34,233 nucleotides of DNA from Candidatus Ventrenecus stercoripullorum (GCA_018712835.1 DVGF01000028.1:1-34233); one strand, 5' to 3'. Positions 23,095-31,646 are shown, counted from the first letter of the stretch. Translations and numbers: made by a program. Notes: generated from the letters alone by a model not told the origin.

Positions 23095-24441
23095 ATGAAA
23101 CTAGAAAGATTTAAAGAGAAAAATAATAAAAAAAGATTTATTGTGACCTTTACAGTTTGCTGTATTTTGCTGCTTGCTGGAGTATTACTTTATAATAGCT
23201 TTGCCGTGTTTACAGAAGAAAAAGAGTTTAATGTAATTAATGGGCGATATCAAGATCCTGGAGATATTTATTTTGCTTATTATGTAGATGGTGTAATTAC
23301 AAGAGACCTTCCAAAACAAAACACGGGTTATATTTTTGATGAAGAACAAAGTAATTGTACCAATGGTGTTGTTCCAACATTTGATAATTCTAGTTGGACT
23401 TTTGAAGCAAACTATTCCAACTATAACGCAACCGATTATACAAGAACGAAGTGTAACTTATATTTTAAGACGGGAACAAAAACAGTAAGTACAGCATTAG
23501 GAGACCTTGAAGTATACACCTATATTCCAGACTTTACAAAGTCAGCATGTGATGATGAAGCCTGTGAGTCCCATGAAAAAGGAATATTTGAAACAACCGA
23601 TGATGATGGTGTCTCTTATTACTACAGAGGTAGTGTAGAAAATAATTATGTATCTTTTGCTGGATATTACTGGAGAATTATTAGAATTAATGGAAACGGA
23701 AGTATCCGTATGATATATGATGGAACGAGTCTACATGAAAACGGAGAAAAGTCAACTAATCGTTATATAGGCACAGGAGCATTTAATGCGGAACATACAG
23801 ATAGCATGTATGCAGGATATATGTATACAAGTGGAGATGCACATGGCACTGCTAATTCATCAGCCATTAAAACTACTGTTGATAATTTTTATAAAGACCA
23901 TTTACAAAATTATACAGATTATTTTGCGGATGCTGGTTTTTGTGGAGATAGAAATTCTGTTGGAAATGCTGGAGGACGAGGAACATATATAACTTACTAT
24001 GAAACTTATACTAGGACACTTATGTCTAATCCGTCGTTACTTTGTGCTAATGAAAACGATTTATATACAACATCTTCTAGTAGTTTTGGAAACCGTGCAT
24101 TGATTTATCCGGTAGGTTTAATGTCAATTGATGAGGCAATGTTAGCCGGACATGCAGGAGGCTACTTTAATGGGGCTCCATCTCGCCCTGTTCAAACCTC
24201 CAATTTTTCGAATTATTTATATGGAGGTTATTGTTTTTATACAATTTCTCCTTCTGGATATTATAAACCCATTGGACTGGCATTAGAGGCGGCATATGCG
24301 TTATATATTAACGAAAATGGTCAAATTGATGATCCCTTAGTATCAACGGATTCTTATTATATTAAACCAGTCATTAATATTCGCAGTGACGTTACAATCA
24401 CTGGTGATGGAACAATGTCTAATCCTTATCAAATTAGTTAG
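23095..24441 (+). CDS. Membrane-anchored surface protein, unknown family
   Basis: 448 residues from the ATG at 23095 (GGGTG upstream); an in-frame GTG at 23086 would overlap that site. A basic head (KLERFKEKNNKKRF) precedes one transmembrane segment (IVTFTVCCILLLAGVLLYNSFAVF) with no lipobox, so it is an N-anchored exported protein or uncleaved signal-anchor. The outside portion is rich in Tyr, Asn, Ser and Thr, has about eight Cys in spaced pairs (CDDEACESH, GFCGDRNS, LLCANEN), and ends in PVINIRSDVTITGDGTMSNPYQIS, a closing pattern seen in many uncharacterised surface proteins of low-GC Firmicutes. No catalytic motif is evident. Its promoter contains the poly-G tract, suggesting on/off or graded expression. 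Followed by a terminator. Function unknown. Confidence 0.82.
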   Translation: MKLERFKEKNNKKRFIVTFTVCCILLLAGVLLYNSFAVFTEEKEFNVINGRYQDPGDIYFAYYVDGVITRDLPKQNTGYIFDEEQSNCTNGVVPTFDNSSWTFEANYSNYNATDYTRTKCNLYFKTGTKTVSTALGDLEVYTYIPDFTKSACDDEACESHEKGIFETTDDDGVSYYYRGSVENNYVSFAGYYWRIIRINGNGSIRMIYDGTSLHENGEKSTNRYIGTGAFNAEHTDSMYAGYMYTSGDAHGTANSSAIKTTVDNFYKDHLQNYTDYFADAGFCGDRNSVGNAGGRGTYITYYETYTRTLMSNPSLLCANENDLYTTSSSSFGNRALIYPVGLMSIDEAMLAGHAGGYFNGAPSRPVQTSNFSNYLYGGYCFYTISPSGYYKPIGLALEAAYALYINENGQIDDPLVSTDSYYIKPVINIRSDVTITGDGTMSNPYQIS

Positions 24442-24468
24442 AAAGTGTCTCGTTATAAAGACACTTTT
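24442..24468. terminator. Terminator shared by the surface protein and yolD
   Basis: AAAGTGTC (24442-24449) / GACACTTT (24460-24467), perfect 8-bp stem, 10-base loop, T run for the rightward transcript; the stop of the convergent yolD lies in its loop. Confidence 0.8.
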
Positions 24469-24761
24469 AAAATTTGTTCAAAGTAAAGAGAACTATGATC
24501 TTGAAAAAAGAGTTTATTGGAATCAATTGCCGTAATAATTCCCGCTTTTTGATAAGTAAGTCCTTGATAATAATAGGAAATTTGAATTTGAGAACGTGTA
24601 TGATAAGCAAATAGCACGTTCTTTTCAATTTCTAAAAGTTCATCTTCACTTAATACGGGTTTTTCATGGATAGCCTTTTTTCTTTCTAATTCTTGCATGA
24701 CATCTTTGGTTTGAAATAAAGATTCGAAAGGGGTCCACTTTATCTCATTACGATTATTCAT
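24453..24761 (-). CDS. YolD-like protein
   Basis: 102 residues from the ATG at 24761, preceded by AGGTGG; a GTG three codons upstream overlaps it. The sequence IKWTPFESLFQTKDVMQEL and the basic strand YHTRSQIQISYYYQGLTYQKAGIITAIDSNKLFFQD match the YolD family, small proteins found next to or fused with Y-family polymerases in Firmicutes and proposed to act as UmuD-like partners. The gene begins inside the last codons of the polymerase gene (8-base overlap), so the two are co-translated under the same LexA box. Confidence 0.85.
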   Translation of the reverse strand: MNNRNEIKWTPFESLFQTKDVMQELERKKAIHEKPVLSEDELLEIEKNVLFAYHTRSQIQISYYYQGLTYQKAGIITAIDSNKLFFQDHSSLYFEQILKVSL

Positions 24762-26013
24762 GATGACCACCTATTTTTTGATTACGATCCCTGATAGTAG
24801 AATGAGATAAAAGACTTGTAGTTTTTAACAAACTATTTTTTCCAAATCGTTCGTGGATTTCATCTATCGCTTGCATCATTTTATCTTGACTCTCCTGAGT
24901 TTCAATGGAAGAAAATAAATCCAGTTGCCGTCCTACTTTTCGAGAAAGTTTCCCAAGGGAAATAGAAACCTTACGAATCGGCATATTTTCTTCATAAAAC
25001 TTATCGAAAATCGAAAGACAGATTGCATATATTTTGCTCGTATCATCTGTCGGTTGGTCTAATTTTAAAGAATGATAGAACCCACCACCAACTACTTTAG
25101 AATAAGAAATACCAAACCCAACCACAAGACATTCCTGAGCTTCCGCTCGTAACCTTCTAGTAAGTATCCCAGCCATTTCTTCGATGACCAACAAAACTTC
25201 CTCATTCATATAATCTCGCATCAAAACTTGACTATGACTAAAAGATTTTTCTTTTGGTTGATGCTTAAAATCAGAAATAATAGAATTATCAATGCCATTC
25301 GCGTGCAACCATAATTCTTCTCCTAAAACCCCAAACTTTGCTTTCAATTTATGCTTATCATAATGTGCCAGTTCATAAATACTAGTAATTCCCAAATTAT
25401 TAAGACGTTTTTCCATTCGTAAACCAATGCCCCAAACTTTAGAAAGAGGAGTAATAGGCCATAATTTTTCTGGAACATCATCATAAGTCCATTTTGCAAT
25501 TCCATTCTTATATTTTTTTGCTTCAATGTCCATTGATAGTTTAGCAAGTAACATATTAGGACCAATTCCACAGGTTGCCGTAAGTCCTGTTTTTTCTTCC
25601 ACTTCATGTAGTATAGTCTCAGCTAATTCATAATCACTTTTCTTATAATAATTTAAATAATGCGTGACATCTAAAAAACATTCATCGATAGAGTAGATAT
25701 GTAAATCCTCTTGACTGACAAAAGAAAGATAGATTTCAACTACTTTTTTAGACATCTCAATATAACGCTTCATTCGTGGTGGCACTTTTTTGTAAGAAAT
25801 ATGCTTTGGTATTTGATAAAGTCTAGTTCTTCCAGAAATTCCTTGTGCTTTCAAATAAGGACTAACCGCTAGAGTAATCGCCCCATTTCCTTGATTAGTA
25901 TTTGCCACGACTAAAGGTGTAGTAAAAGCATTAAGACCTCGGTCTACACATTCAACAGATGCAAAAAAGCTTTTTAAATCAATGCATAAAATATGTCGAT
26001 AAATCTTTTCCAT
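24754..26013 (-). CDS. Y-family translesion DNA polymerase (UmuC/UvrX-like)
   Basis: 419 residues. The palm motifs are intact: CIDLKSFFASVE (D12) and YSIDECFLDVT with the catalytic Asp-Glu pair; steric-gate position Phe-Phe follows. The thumb has GIGPNMLLAKLSMD and the helix-hairpin-helix VWGIGLRMEKRLNNLGI. The little finger ends about residue 370, and the remaining tail lacks a clear beta-clamp box, though QLDLFSS near 385 is a plausible one. Such enzymes bypass DNA lesions with low fidelity. AAAGGGG precedes the ATG. The promoter contains a LexA box covering the expected start site, so it is SOS-induced. Paired with yolD, as in Bacillus uvrX and yqjW loci. Confidence 0.93.
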   Translation of the reverse strand: MEKIYRHILCIDLKSFFASVECVDRGLNAFTTPLVVANTNQGNGAITLAVSPYLKAQGISGRTRLYQIPKHISYKKVPPRMKRYIEMSKKVVEIYLSFVSQEDLHIYSIDECFLDVTHYLNYYKKSDYELAETILHEVEEKTGLTATCGIGPNMLLAKLSMDIEAKKYKNGIAKWTYDDVPEKLWPITPLSKVWGIGLRMEKRLNNLGITSIYELAHYDKHKLKAKFGVLGEELWLHANGIDNSIISDFKHQPKEKSFSHSQVLMRDYMNEEVLLVIEEMAGILTRRLRAEAQECLVVGFGISYSKVVGGGFYHSLKLDQPTDDTSKIYAICLSIFDKFYEENMPIRKVSISLGKLSRKVGRQLDLFSSIETQESQDKMMQAIDEIHERFGKNSLLKTTSLLSHSTIRDRNQKIGGHHE

Positions 26014-26028
26014 AAGAAGCCCCTTTCA

Positions 26029-26042
26029 AGAACCTTTGTTCG
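26029..26042 (-). promoter_or_regulatory. LexA (SOS) box of the polymerase operon
   Basis: Minus strand CGAACAAAGGTTCT matches the Gram-positive CGAAC-N4-GTTC consensus (GAAC and GTTC both intact). It lies just downstream of the -10 box. Confidence 0.85.
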
Positions 26043-26047
26043 TATAC

Positions 26048-26076
26048 ATTATATCAAAGAGAAAAGTGGAAGACAA
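26048..26076 (-). promoter_or_regulatory. Promoter of the polymerase-yolD operon
   Basis: Minus strand TTGTCT (26076-26071), 17-base spacer, TATAAT (26053-26048); the LexA box immediately downstream would cover the start site. Confidence 0.7.
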
Positions 26077-26127
26077 TTGGTAAGTTGTGGTAAAATAGAA
26101 AAGACATTGATTTTAGTGGTGATCATT

Positions 26128-27849
26128 ATGAAAGATTTTTTAAAAAAAATAATAAGTGTAATAAAAAAGGCTCTTTTTGTAATTGTTAGCTTAATTGCCG
26201 ATTTATTTTTAAACGAGAAAAAAGATCCAAAGAAACAAAAATCTACATCAAAGAACAAAAAGGAAGAGAGAGTCAAAAGAATTCCAGAAAAATCTTTCGA
26301 ATCAAAAACGACTCCCGAAGATAAGGTAAAAGGATTTAAGTCTTCAAAGTTCACAATGACCAAAGAAGAATTATCCAAAGAACTCAAAAAAGTGTTAAAA
26401 GAAGATAGAAAAGATTTATTAGAAACATTAGAACAAAAAGAAAAAGTAGTCAAAGATTGGCATGATGAAACAATAAAAAAGACAGAGGAACTACTAGCAG
26501 AAGACAAACTAACAGATTTAGAAAGCATTCAAAAACACTTCAAAAAAGAAATCAAAAAATTTACCGCAAAACAAAACTTAGATAAATCACCCAATCCATT
26601 CATCAAAGAGCCATTGCCTGAAGATATTTTAGTAAACCAAACACCATACATTGACGATACGGTCTTAATAAATTTTATAGAAACACTAGATACTCAAGAA
26701 GGAGAAAGAACCATAGAAGAACAAAAAGAACCCTTAATTCAAGAAGAAAAGAAACCTAAAATAATATATGAAACAAAAAAAGTTGGAATAGGAGAAATAC
26801 TAGAGTCTGTACCAGTCATACTAGAAACCAAAGAAGTACAAAAGACCGTGTTAGAAGAAAAAAATAACTCTCAAGAACATGTAATACAAGAAGAAAAGAA
26901 ACCATTCAAAGAACCTCCAAAAAAAGAAGAAGAGAAGGAAAAGAAAGAACCAAAAGAAGAAAAATTAAAAGAACCAATCACGATTGATATCGCAAAAATC
27001 GAAAAAGAAAACGATAAATTACTAAACGAAGCCACAAAGGCATTAGAAAAAGAAATTGTTTTATCTAAAGAATACGACGAAGTATTAAAGAGTCTTGAGA
27101 AAAAAGAAAGAGAACTAAAAGACCTCTTACAAAAACCTCTCAAAGAACATCAAAAAAATAAAATAAAGACAGAACTTCAAAAAATAACCAAAATGAAAAA
27201 TACCTTAGCCTTCAAAAAAGAAGGAGAACTAGAGAGTATTCGAATTTCTTTAGAAGAGTCCTTATCTCCAGAAGAAAAAGATCGTATTTTAGAAGAATGC
27301 ATGAAATGGAACCGTGAGATAACAGAAGAAATCCAAAAAAACTTAGTAATAGATATTGAAAACAAAACCCAACTAGAAATCAGAAAACTAGAAAAAGAAC
27401 TCATGAAACAACAACTACGCAAAATATCAAATGTTTTAAGTTTTCCAATGTTACTGAGTATTCCTTTTGTTAAAAATAAATACTACCGTATGTTTGTAGG
27501 AGGCTTCTTTGTATTTCAAGGACTAAACTGGATTCAAAGCCTTCTATTTCGTAGCCCCAATACCGAAATGTTACCAAATTTAACAGCTATCAAAAGTGGT
27601 AGAGATGCTCTAGAAGAATATGCAAATTCTCTAATAAGAAATAAAGAAATGCTTAAAAACCTAAGGAAAGAAATGCTAGAAAAATATCCGGAATTATTAG
27701 AAGATGCAGAGTTTCTAAGCCTCATCAGTAGTGTCGAATATAACTTAGAAATAGAATATCAAAAATGTATAGAAAAAACACAAGTCGTAAATCGTTATTT
27801 TAAAAAAGGAAAAAAATTAGAAAGGAAGTTAAAAAGAAGATGGATTTAA
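26128..27849 (+). CDS. Large charged coiled-coil protein with membrane segments, unknown
   Basis: 573 residues from the ATG at 26128; an upstream in-frame start at 25993 would overlap the polymerase promoter and has no ribosome site. Residues ~5-30 (LKKIISVIKKALFVIVSLIADLF) are an amphipathic or membrane-anchoring helix. Residues ~35-420 are an extreme Lys/Glu-rich stretch, first disordered (EPPKKEEEKEKKEPKEEK) then long coiled coil. Near residues 432-472 two short hydrophobic segments (VLSFPMLLSIPFV, MFVGGFFVFQGLNWIQSLLF) could form a hairpin, followed by a basic helical tail. No catalytic motif seen. A structural or spore/envelope role is possible but unsupported. It shares its last 10 bases with the AlkD-like gene. 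Confidence 0.8.
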   Translation: MKDFLKKIISVIKKALFVIVSLIADLFLNEKKDPKKQKSTSKNKKEERVKRIPEKSFESKTTPEDKVKGFKSSKFTMTKEELSKELKKVLKEDRKDLLETLEQKEKVVKDWHDETIKKTEELLAEDKLTDLESIQKHFKKEIKKFTAKQNLDKSPNPFIKEPLPEDILVNQTPYIDDTVLINFIETLDTQEGERTIEEQKEPLIQEEKKPKIIYETKKVGIGEILESVPVILETKEVQKTVLEEKNNSQEHVIQEEKKPFKEPPKKEEEKEKKEPKEEKLKEPITIDIAKIEKENDKLLNEATKALEKEIVLSKEYDEVLKSLEKKERELKDLLQKPLKEHQKNKIKTELQKITKMKNTLAFKKEGELESIRISLEESLSPEEKDRILEECMKWNREITEEIQKNLVIDIENKTQLEIRKLEKELMKQQLRKISNVLSFPMLLSIPFVKNKYYRMFVGGFFVFQGLNWIQSLLFRSPNTEMLPNLTAIKSGRDALEEYANSLIRNKEMLKNLRKEMLEKYPELLEDAEFLSLISSVEYNLEIEYQKCIEKTQVVNRYFKKGKKLERKLKRRWI

Positions 27850-28547
27850 AAAAAGATGTTTGGACAAAAGAAGATTATGAAGAATATATAACTTATTTAC
27901 AATCTTTAAAAGAAGAAAGCTATAAAGAATTTCACCAAAAATTAACAACAACAAAATACGAAATATTAGGAATACGTGTTCCCCTGCAAAGAAAAGTTGC
28001 CAAAGAAATAGCCAAAGGAAATGCATTAAGCTTCTTAAAATACTCCAAAGAAAAATATTATGAAGAAGTAAATATTGAAGGCTTTGTCATCGCTTCATTA
28101 GAAGAGAAAGACTTTTTAAAATACTTTGACAAATTCGTAAGTAAAATTGATAACTGGGCAATCTGTGATGGCTTCTGTAACAGTATCAAAGTAATACCAA
28201 AAAACAAAGAAACATATTTATCAAAAATAAAAGAAATGCTAAATTCAAAAGAGGAGTTTACCGTAAGAGTAGGCCTTATCTTATTGCTGTGCTTCTATGT
28301 AGAACCTACTTATCTAGAAACCATTTTCTCCCTAGTCGATGCTTTAAATAGAGAAGAATATTATATCAACATGGCTGCAGCTTGGTTACTAGCAGAATGC
28401 TATATTAAATATAGAAATGAAACCCTAGTTTTTTTAAAAAATAATCACAATTCCAAATTTGTTCAAAACAAAACAATTAGTAAAATTTGTGACTCCTATC
28501 GTGTCACCAAAGAAGAAAAAGAAATGTTAAAAAAATTACGAAAATAA
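27840..28547 (+). CDS. alkD: DNA alkylation repair protein (AlkD-like glycosylase)
   Basis: 235 residues, usual AlkD length, HEAT-like repeat helices throughout. Residues lining the AlkD active site are kept at nearly the same numbers: W106, D110 (in NWAICDGF), R143 (in FTVRVGLILL) and W182 (in AAAWLLAEC). The family removes alkylated purines (3-methyladenine, 7-methylguanine) without flipping the base. The start overlaps the preceding gene by 10 bases, so it is translated with it. It lies in a neighbourhood of other repair genes: the Y-family polymerase and endonuclease IV. Confidence 0.88.
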   Translation: MDLKKDVWTKEDYEEYITYLQSLKEESYKEFHQKLTTTKYEILGIRVPLQRKVAKEIAKGNALSFLKYSKEKYYEEVNIEGFVIASLEEKDFLKYFDKFVSKIDNWAICDGFCNSIKVIPKNKETYLSKIKEMLNSKEEFTVRVGLILLLCFYVEPTYLETIFSLVDALNREEYYINMAAAWLLAECYIKYRNETLVFLKNNHNSKFVQNKTISKICDSYRVTKEEKEMLKKLRK

Positions 28548-28607
28548 AGAAGTAGGTAGCACTATATAGAAAATTATGTTAAAATAGGACAGAAAGTAGG
28601 AGAGATT

Positions 28608-29255
28608 ATGGATAAAAAAGAAAAAAAACAACGTGGTATCCTATGCCTGGGACTATTCGTATTAGCAATATTATTAGTCTTAACAACCGGTTGTGAGAGT
28701 AAAGACTTAACTCGTGGAGAATTAGAAGGATATACCTATGAAGAAACAGAAGAGGTAACGAACTATGTCAAGATTGTGACAAATAATGACGAAGTGATTT
28801 TAATAGAATTATATCCTGATATCGCACCTATCACCGTAGCCAATTTCCAAAAATTAGTAGGAGAACATTTTTATGATGGCTTAATCTTTCATCGCGTTAT
28901 AGAAAATTTTATGATCCAAACAGGCGACCCAGAAGGAAACGGGACAGGTGGCTCTGACGAAACAATCAAAGGAGAATTCAGTGAAAATGGTGTGGAAAAC
29001 AACTTAAGCCATACGAAAGGAGTAGTATCGATGGCAAGAGGAGAAGACTTTGATTCAGCATCAAGCCAATTCTTTATCTGTGTCAGTGATGACGACACTT
29101 ATTTAGACGGTGAGTATGCAGCCTTTGGAAAAGTCATTGCTGGATACGATGCGGTAGAACAAATCAGTAAAGTAAAAACAAATAGTAGTAATAAACCATT
29201 GCAAACCCAAACAATGGAAACAGTAAGATTTGTAAATATTACAAAAGCACAATAA
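28608..29255 (+). CDS. Cyclophilin-type peptidyl-prolyl isomerase lipoprotein
   Basis: 215 residues. A lipoprotein signal peptide ends in a lipobox LTTGC (Cys about 29), so the mature protein is anchored to the outer face of the membrane. The cyclophilin domain begins near residue 55: APITVANFQKLV, FHRVIENFMIQTGDPEGNGTGG (the RVI.nFmiQ.GDP.G.G.GG motif), GVVSMARG, SSQFFICV, and YAAFGKVIAGYDAVEQI. Catalytic Arg and the Phe/Gln of the binding pocket are in place. It would help fold exported proteins. AGGAGAG precedes the ATG; a -10-like TTAAAAT lies upstream. Closed by the hairpin at 29248. Confidence 0.93.
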   Translation: MDKKEKKQRGILCLGLFVLAILLVLTTGCESKDLTRGELEGYTYEETEEVTNYVKIVTNNDEVILIELYPDIAPITVANFQKLVGEHFYDGLIFHRVIENFMIQTGDPEGNGTGGSDETIKGEFSENGVENNLSHTKGVVSMARGEDFDSASSQFFICVSDDDTYLDGEYAAFGKVIAGYDAVEQISKVKTNSSNKPLQTQTMETVRFVNITKAQ

Positions 29256-29269
29256 AAAATTGTGTTTTT
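29248..29269 (+). terminator. Terminator of the cyclophilin gene
   Basis: CACAAT (29248-29253) / ATTGTG (29259-29264), 5-A loop, then TTTTT; the stem includes the stop codon. Confidence 0.7.
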
Positions 29270-29284
29270 ATTTGACATTTCGTC

Positions 29285-29314
29285 TTGACTGATAAAAATA
29301 ATATCTTGTATAAT
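29285..29314 (+). promoter_or_regulatory. Promoter of pilin-like gene 1
   Basis: TTGACT (29285-29290), 18-base spacer, TATAAT (29309-29314). Confidence 0.7.
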
Positions 29315-29337
29315 AAATATGAAAGTAGAGGGAAGAT

Positions 29338-29847
29338 ATGAAAAAAGTTTTGAGTTATGTGAAAAACAACAAGGGTTTTACCCTAATTGAATTACTGGCT
29401 GTAATCGTGATATTAGCAATATTAATGTTAGTGGCAAGTACCAATATTTTTAACATCTTGGATAATGCACGTCGTGGTTCATTTAGAACAGAGTTTTTGA
29501 CACTATTACAAAGTGCTCAAACAACCGCGTCTATGGAACTAATGGATGGAACACTAAGCCAAACAAATAACCAAGTTTGCTATGTAATCGATGACGGAAA
29601 GTTATCAGAAAACTTTTCAAATAACGGGAATTACACAGGAAGTGTGCTAGTAACATTAGGTGCAGATGGTTCTCTAACAACAAGAGGTTGGATGCGTAGT
29701 AATTACTACACAGTAAAAGATAAAGATGACACCATTCCAAATAACCAAGATAACATTCCATCATCTTCAGAATCGGATGCAACAGGCATTACTGATTGTG
29801 GTGGACAAGGAAGCAAAACTGACGATTCAAAAGTGCCAATTCGTTAA
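29338..29847 (+). CDS. Type IV pilin-like protein 1
   Basis: 169 residues. A short basic leader ending KNNKG precedes the type III N-methylation motif FTLIELLAVIVILAIL; prepilin peptidase should cut at G13-F14, leaving Glu at +5 (E18). The first ~100 residues are nearly identical to the protein encoded exactly 600 bp downstream; they diverge in the C-terminal third. Two Cys (in QVCYVID and ITDCGG) could form the C-terminal D-loop disulfide typical of pilins. The C-terminal tail is short, polar and probably disordered. No assembly ATPase, platform protein or prepilin peptidase is present here. It has its own promoter; no clear terminator separates it from gene 2. Pilus filament subunit or competence-type pseudopilin are both possible. 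Confidence 0.88.
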   Translation: MKKVLSYVKNNKGFTLIELLAVIVILAILMLVASTNIFNILDNARRGSFRTEFLTLLQSAQTTASMELMDGTLSQTNNQVCYVIDDGKLSENFSNNGNYTGSVLVTLGADGSLTTRGWMRSNYYTVKDKDDTIPNNQDNIPSSSESDATGITDCGGQGSKTDDSKVPIR

Positions 29848-29882
29848 CAAGCAAAACAATGTGTAAAGTTAAGAGTTTTATC

Positions 29883-29911
29883 TTGAACACAAAAAAAACA
29901 TTTAGTATAAT
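29883..29911 (+). promoter_or_regulatory. Promoter of pilin-like gene 2
   Basis: TTGAAC (29883-29888), 17-base spacer, TATAAT (29906-29911). Confidence 0.7.
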
Positions 29912-29937
29912 TTACAAAGAAAGTAGGGAAATTTAAA

Positions 29938-30420
29938 ATGAAAAAAGTTTTGAGTTATGTAAAAAACAACAAGGGTTTTACCCTAATCGAATTACTTGCT
30001 GTAATCGTAATATTAGCAATATTAATGTTAGTAGCAAGTACTAATATCTTTAACATCTTAGACAATGCACGTCGTGGTTCATTTAGAACAGAGTTCTTAA
30101 CACTTCTAGAATCAGCAGAAACAACTGCGTCTATGGATTTGATGAATGGAACATTAAGTCAAACAAACAACACAAAATGTTATGTAATTGACCAAAGCCC
30201 ATTAAAAGAAAACTTTTCAAATAATGGAAATTATACAGGAAGCGTATTAGTAACACTAGAGACTGACGGTTCTCTAACAACAAAAGGTTGGATGAGAAGT
30301 AATTACTATACTGTAACATCAAAAACAGATGGTATTCAAAATAATGAAACAGATATCCCAGCATCAAATGATGAAAACAATACAACCGATATTACAACTT
30401 GCGGTGGATATATTAGCTAA
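29938..30420 (+). CDS. Type IV pilin-like protein 2 (tandem paralog)
   Basis: 160 residues, same leader, cleavage site (G13-F14) and FTLIELLAVIVILAIL helix as the gene before it, so a tandem duplicate. Many differences in the shared 5' part are at third codon positions, which points to an old duplication under selection for the protein sequence. The variable region differs at TKCYVIDQSPLKENF and in the acidic tail before the final ITTCGGYIS. It has its own promoter and is ended by a strong terminator. The two proteins may co-assemble as major and minor subunits, or represent alternative versions of the same subunit. Confidence 0.88.
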   Translation: MKKVLSYVKNNKGFTLIELLAVIVILAILMLVASTNIFNILDNARRGSFRTEFLTLLESAETTASMDLMNGTLSQTNNTKCYVIDQSPLKENFSNNGNYTGSVLVTLETDGSLTTKGWMRSNYYTVTSKTDGIQNNETDIPASNDENNTTDITTCGGYIS

Positions 30421-30429
30421 TAAGAGAAT

Positions 30430-30450
30430 AAACCTAGCAATAGGTTTTTT
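30430..30450 (+). terminator. Terminator of the pilin pair
   Basis: AAACCTA (30430-30436) / TAGGTTT (30441-30447) with a GCAA tetraloop and a T run to 30450. Confidence 0.85.
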
Positions 30451-30488
30451 CTTTTGGTATAATTTTGAACTAGAAAGAAGGGACCATT

Positions 30489-31391
30489 ATGATAATAGGA
30501 AGTCATGTATCATTTAAAAGCGACCAACTACTAGGAAGTGTAAAAGAAGCACTAAGCTATGGAGCAAATGCATTTATGTTTTATACAGGAGCTCCTCAAA
30601 ATACTCTTAGAAAAGAAATTGATGAGTCTTTAACAAAAGAAGCCCAAACACTTATGGAATATAATGGAATAGATATCAAAAACGTAATATGCCATGCCCC
30701 TTATATTATTAACCTTGCTAACAGAAGTAGCGAAGAAAAATGGCAGTTTAGTATTGAGTTTCTAAAAAAAGAACTATCGAGATGTGATGCCCTAGGAATT
30801 TCATATCTAGTATTACATCCAGGCTCAAGTGTCGGACTTCCCGAAGAAGAAGCCATTCAAAATATAATCGATGCATTAAATGAAACTCTAAAAAACAACT
30901 ATCATTGTATGATATTATTAGAAACAATGGCCAAAAAAGGTACAGAAATAGGAAGCTTAGAGGAGTTAAAAACCATCATGGATCAGGTTAAGTATCCACT
31001 AGGCGTATGTCTAGATACTTGCCATGTGAGTGATGCAGGCTATTCTTTAACGGATTTCAATGCATTTTTAGAAGAGTTTGACAACACAATCGGTCTAGAC
31101 TATTTACATTGCATCCACCTAAACGATAGTAAAAATCCATGTGGAGCTCGAAAAGACCGTCACGAAAACATCGGCTATGGAACAATTGGCTTTAAAACAT
31201 TAGAGACAATTTGTTATCATCCCAAACTAAAAGACATTCCTAAAATACTAGAAACGCCTTATGTAGGAGAGTCACTAGAAGATAAAAAAAGAATTTATCC
31301 GCCATACTACTATGAAATAAAAATGCTTAAAGAACGTGAGTTTGATAAAGAATTACTAAAACATATTCACGAAAAATACAAAACGTTATAA
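30489..31391 (+). CDS. nfo: Endonuclease IV (AP endonuclease)
   Basis: 300 residues, near the usual ~285-300. It cuts DNA 5' to abasic sites during base excision repair using three zinc ions. The ligand motifs are all found in order: CHAPYIIN, LVLHPGSS, ILLETMAKKG, CLDTCHVSDAGY, HCIHLNDSKNPCGARKDRH, ENIGYGTIGF and ILETPY. GAAGGGA precedes the ATG, with a -10-like TATAAT close upstream. Convergent with the DUF2624-like gene, overlapping it by 6 bases. In Bacillus the nfo homolog yqfS is next to yqfT (DUF2624), so this pairing seems conserved although the orientation differs here. Confidence 0.96.
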   Translation: MIIGSHVSFKSDQLLGSVKEALSYGANAFMFYTGAPQNTLRKEIDESLTKEAQTLMEYNGIDIKNVICHAPYIINLANRSSEEKWQFSIEFLKKELSRCDALGISYLVLHPGSSVGLPEEEAIQNIIDALNETLKNNYHCMILLETMAKKGTEIGSLEELKTIMDQVKYPLGVCLDTCHVSDAGYSLTDFNAFLEEFDNTIGLDYLHCIHLNDSKNPCGARKDRHENIGYGTIGFKTLETICYHPKLKDIPKILETPYVGESLEDKKRIYPPYYYEIKMLKEREFDKELLKHIHEKYKTL

Positions 31392-31646
31392 CAAATAACC
31401 ATATTTCTGATAGTACATCACAAACAATTTTTGAATTTTCACAAAATTTTCTGGAGAGAAACGGTCTTTATAACGTTCTAAACGAAGCAAATTGGGATTA
31501 CGAAAAATCATTTCCCAATTTTTTTTGACAAAAGCATAAACAAACTCTAGTTCTTCTTGCGATAAAACAATATCATTTTTTAAAGCAAAGTCATTTACTT
31601 GTTCTTTTGTTAAATTACTAACATAACGTTTCACTAAATTGTACAT
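31386..31646 (-). CDS. DUF2624-like protein (YqfT-type)
   Basis: 86 residues, helical, charged. The layout LVKRYVSNLTKEQVNDFALKNDIVLSQEELEF followed by a helix and PENFVKIQKLF resembles the DUF2624 family of Bacillus YqfT, a protein of unknown function encoded beside nfo. Sequence similarity is by eye; adjacency to nfo supports it. AGGTGAT precedes its ATG. Its 3' end overlaps nfo by 6 bases on the opposite strand and it is divergent from the penicillin-binding protein gene, with a 64-base shared upstream region. Confidence 0.7.
   Translation of the reverse strand: MYNLVKRYVSNLTKEQVNDFALKNDIVLSQEELEFVYAFVKKNWEMIFRNPNLLRLERYKDRFSPENFVKIQKLFVMYYQKYGYLL

Noticed and set aside
22905-23114. A 69-residue rightward frame before the surface protein
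   Set aside because: It crosses the poly-G promoter, has no ribosome site and its product looks random.
25993-26127. N-terminal extension of the coiled-coil protein to 25993
   Set aside because: It would run through the LexA box and promoter of the polymerase operon; GGTGAT before the ATG at 26128 is a better start.
26049-27725. Long minus-strand frames opposite the coiled-coil protein, Ser/Phe-rich
   Set aside because: They are the reverse complement of Lys/Glu codons (TTT, TTC, TCT) and have no starts with ribosome sites.
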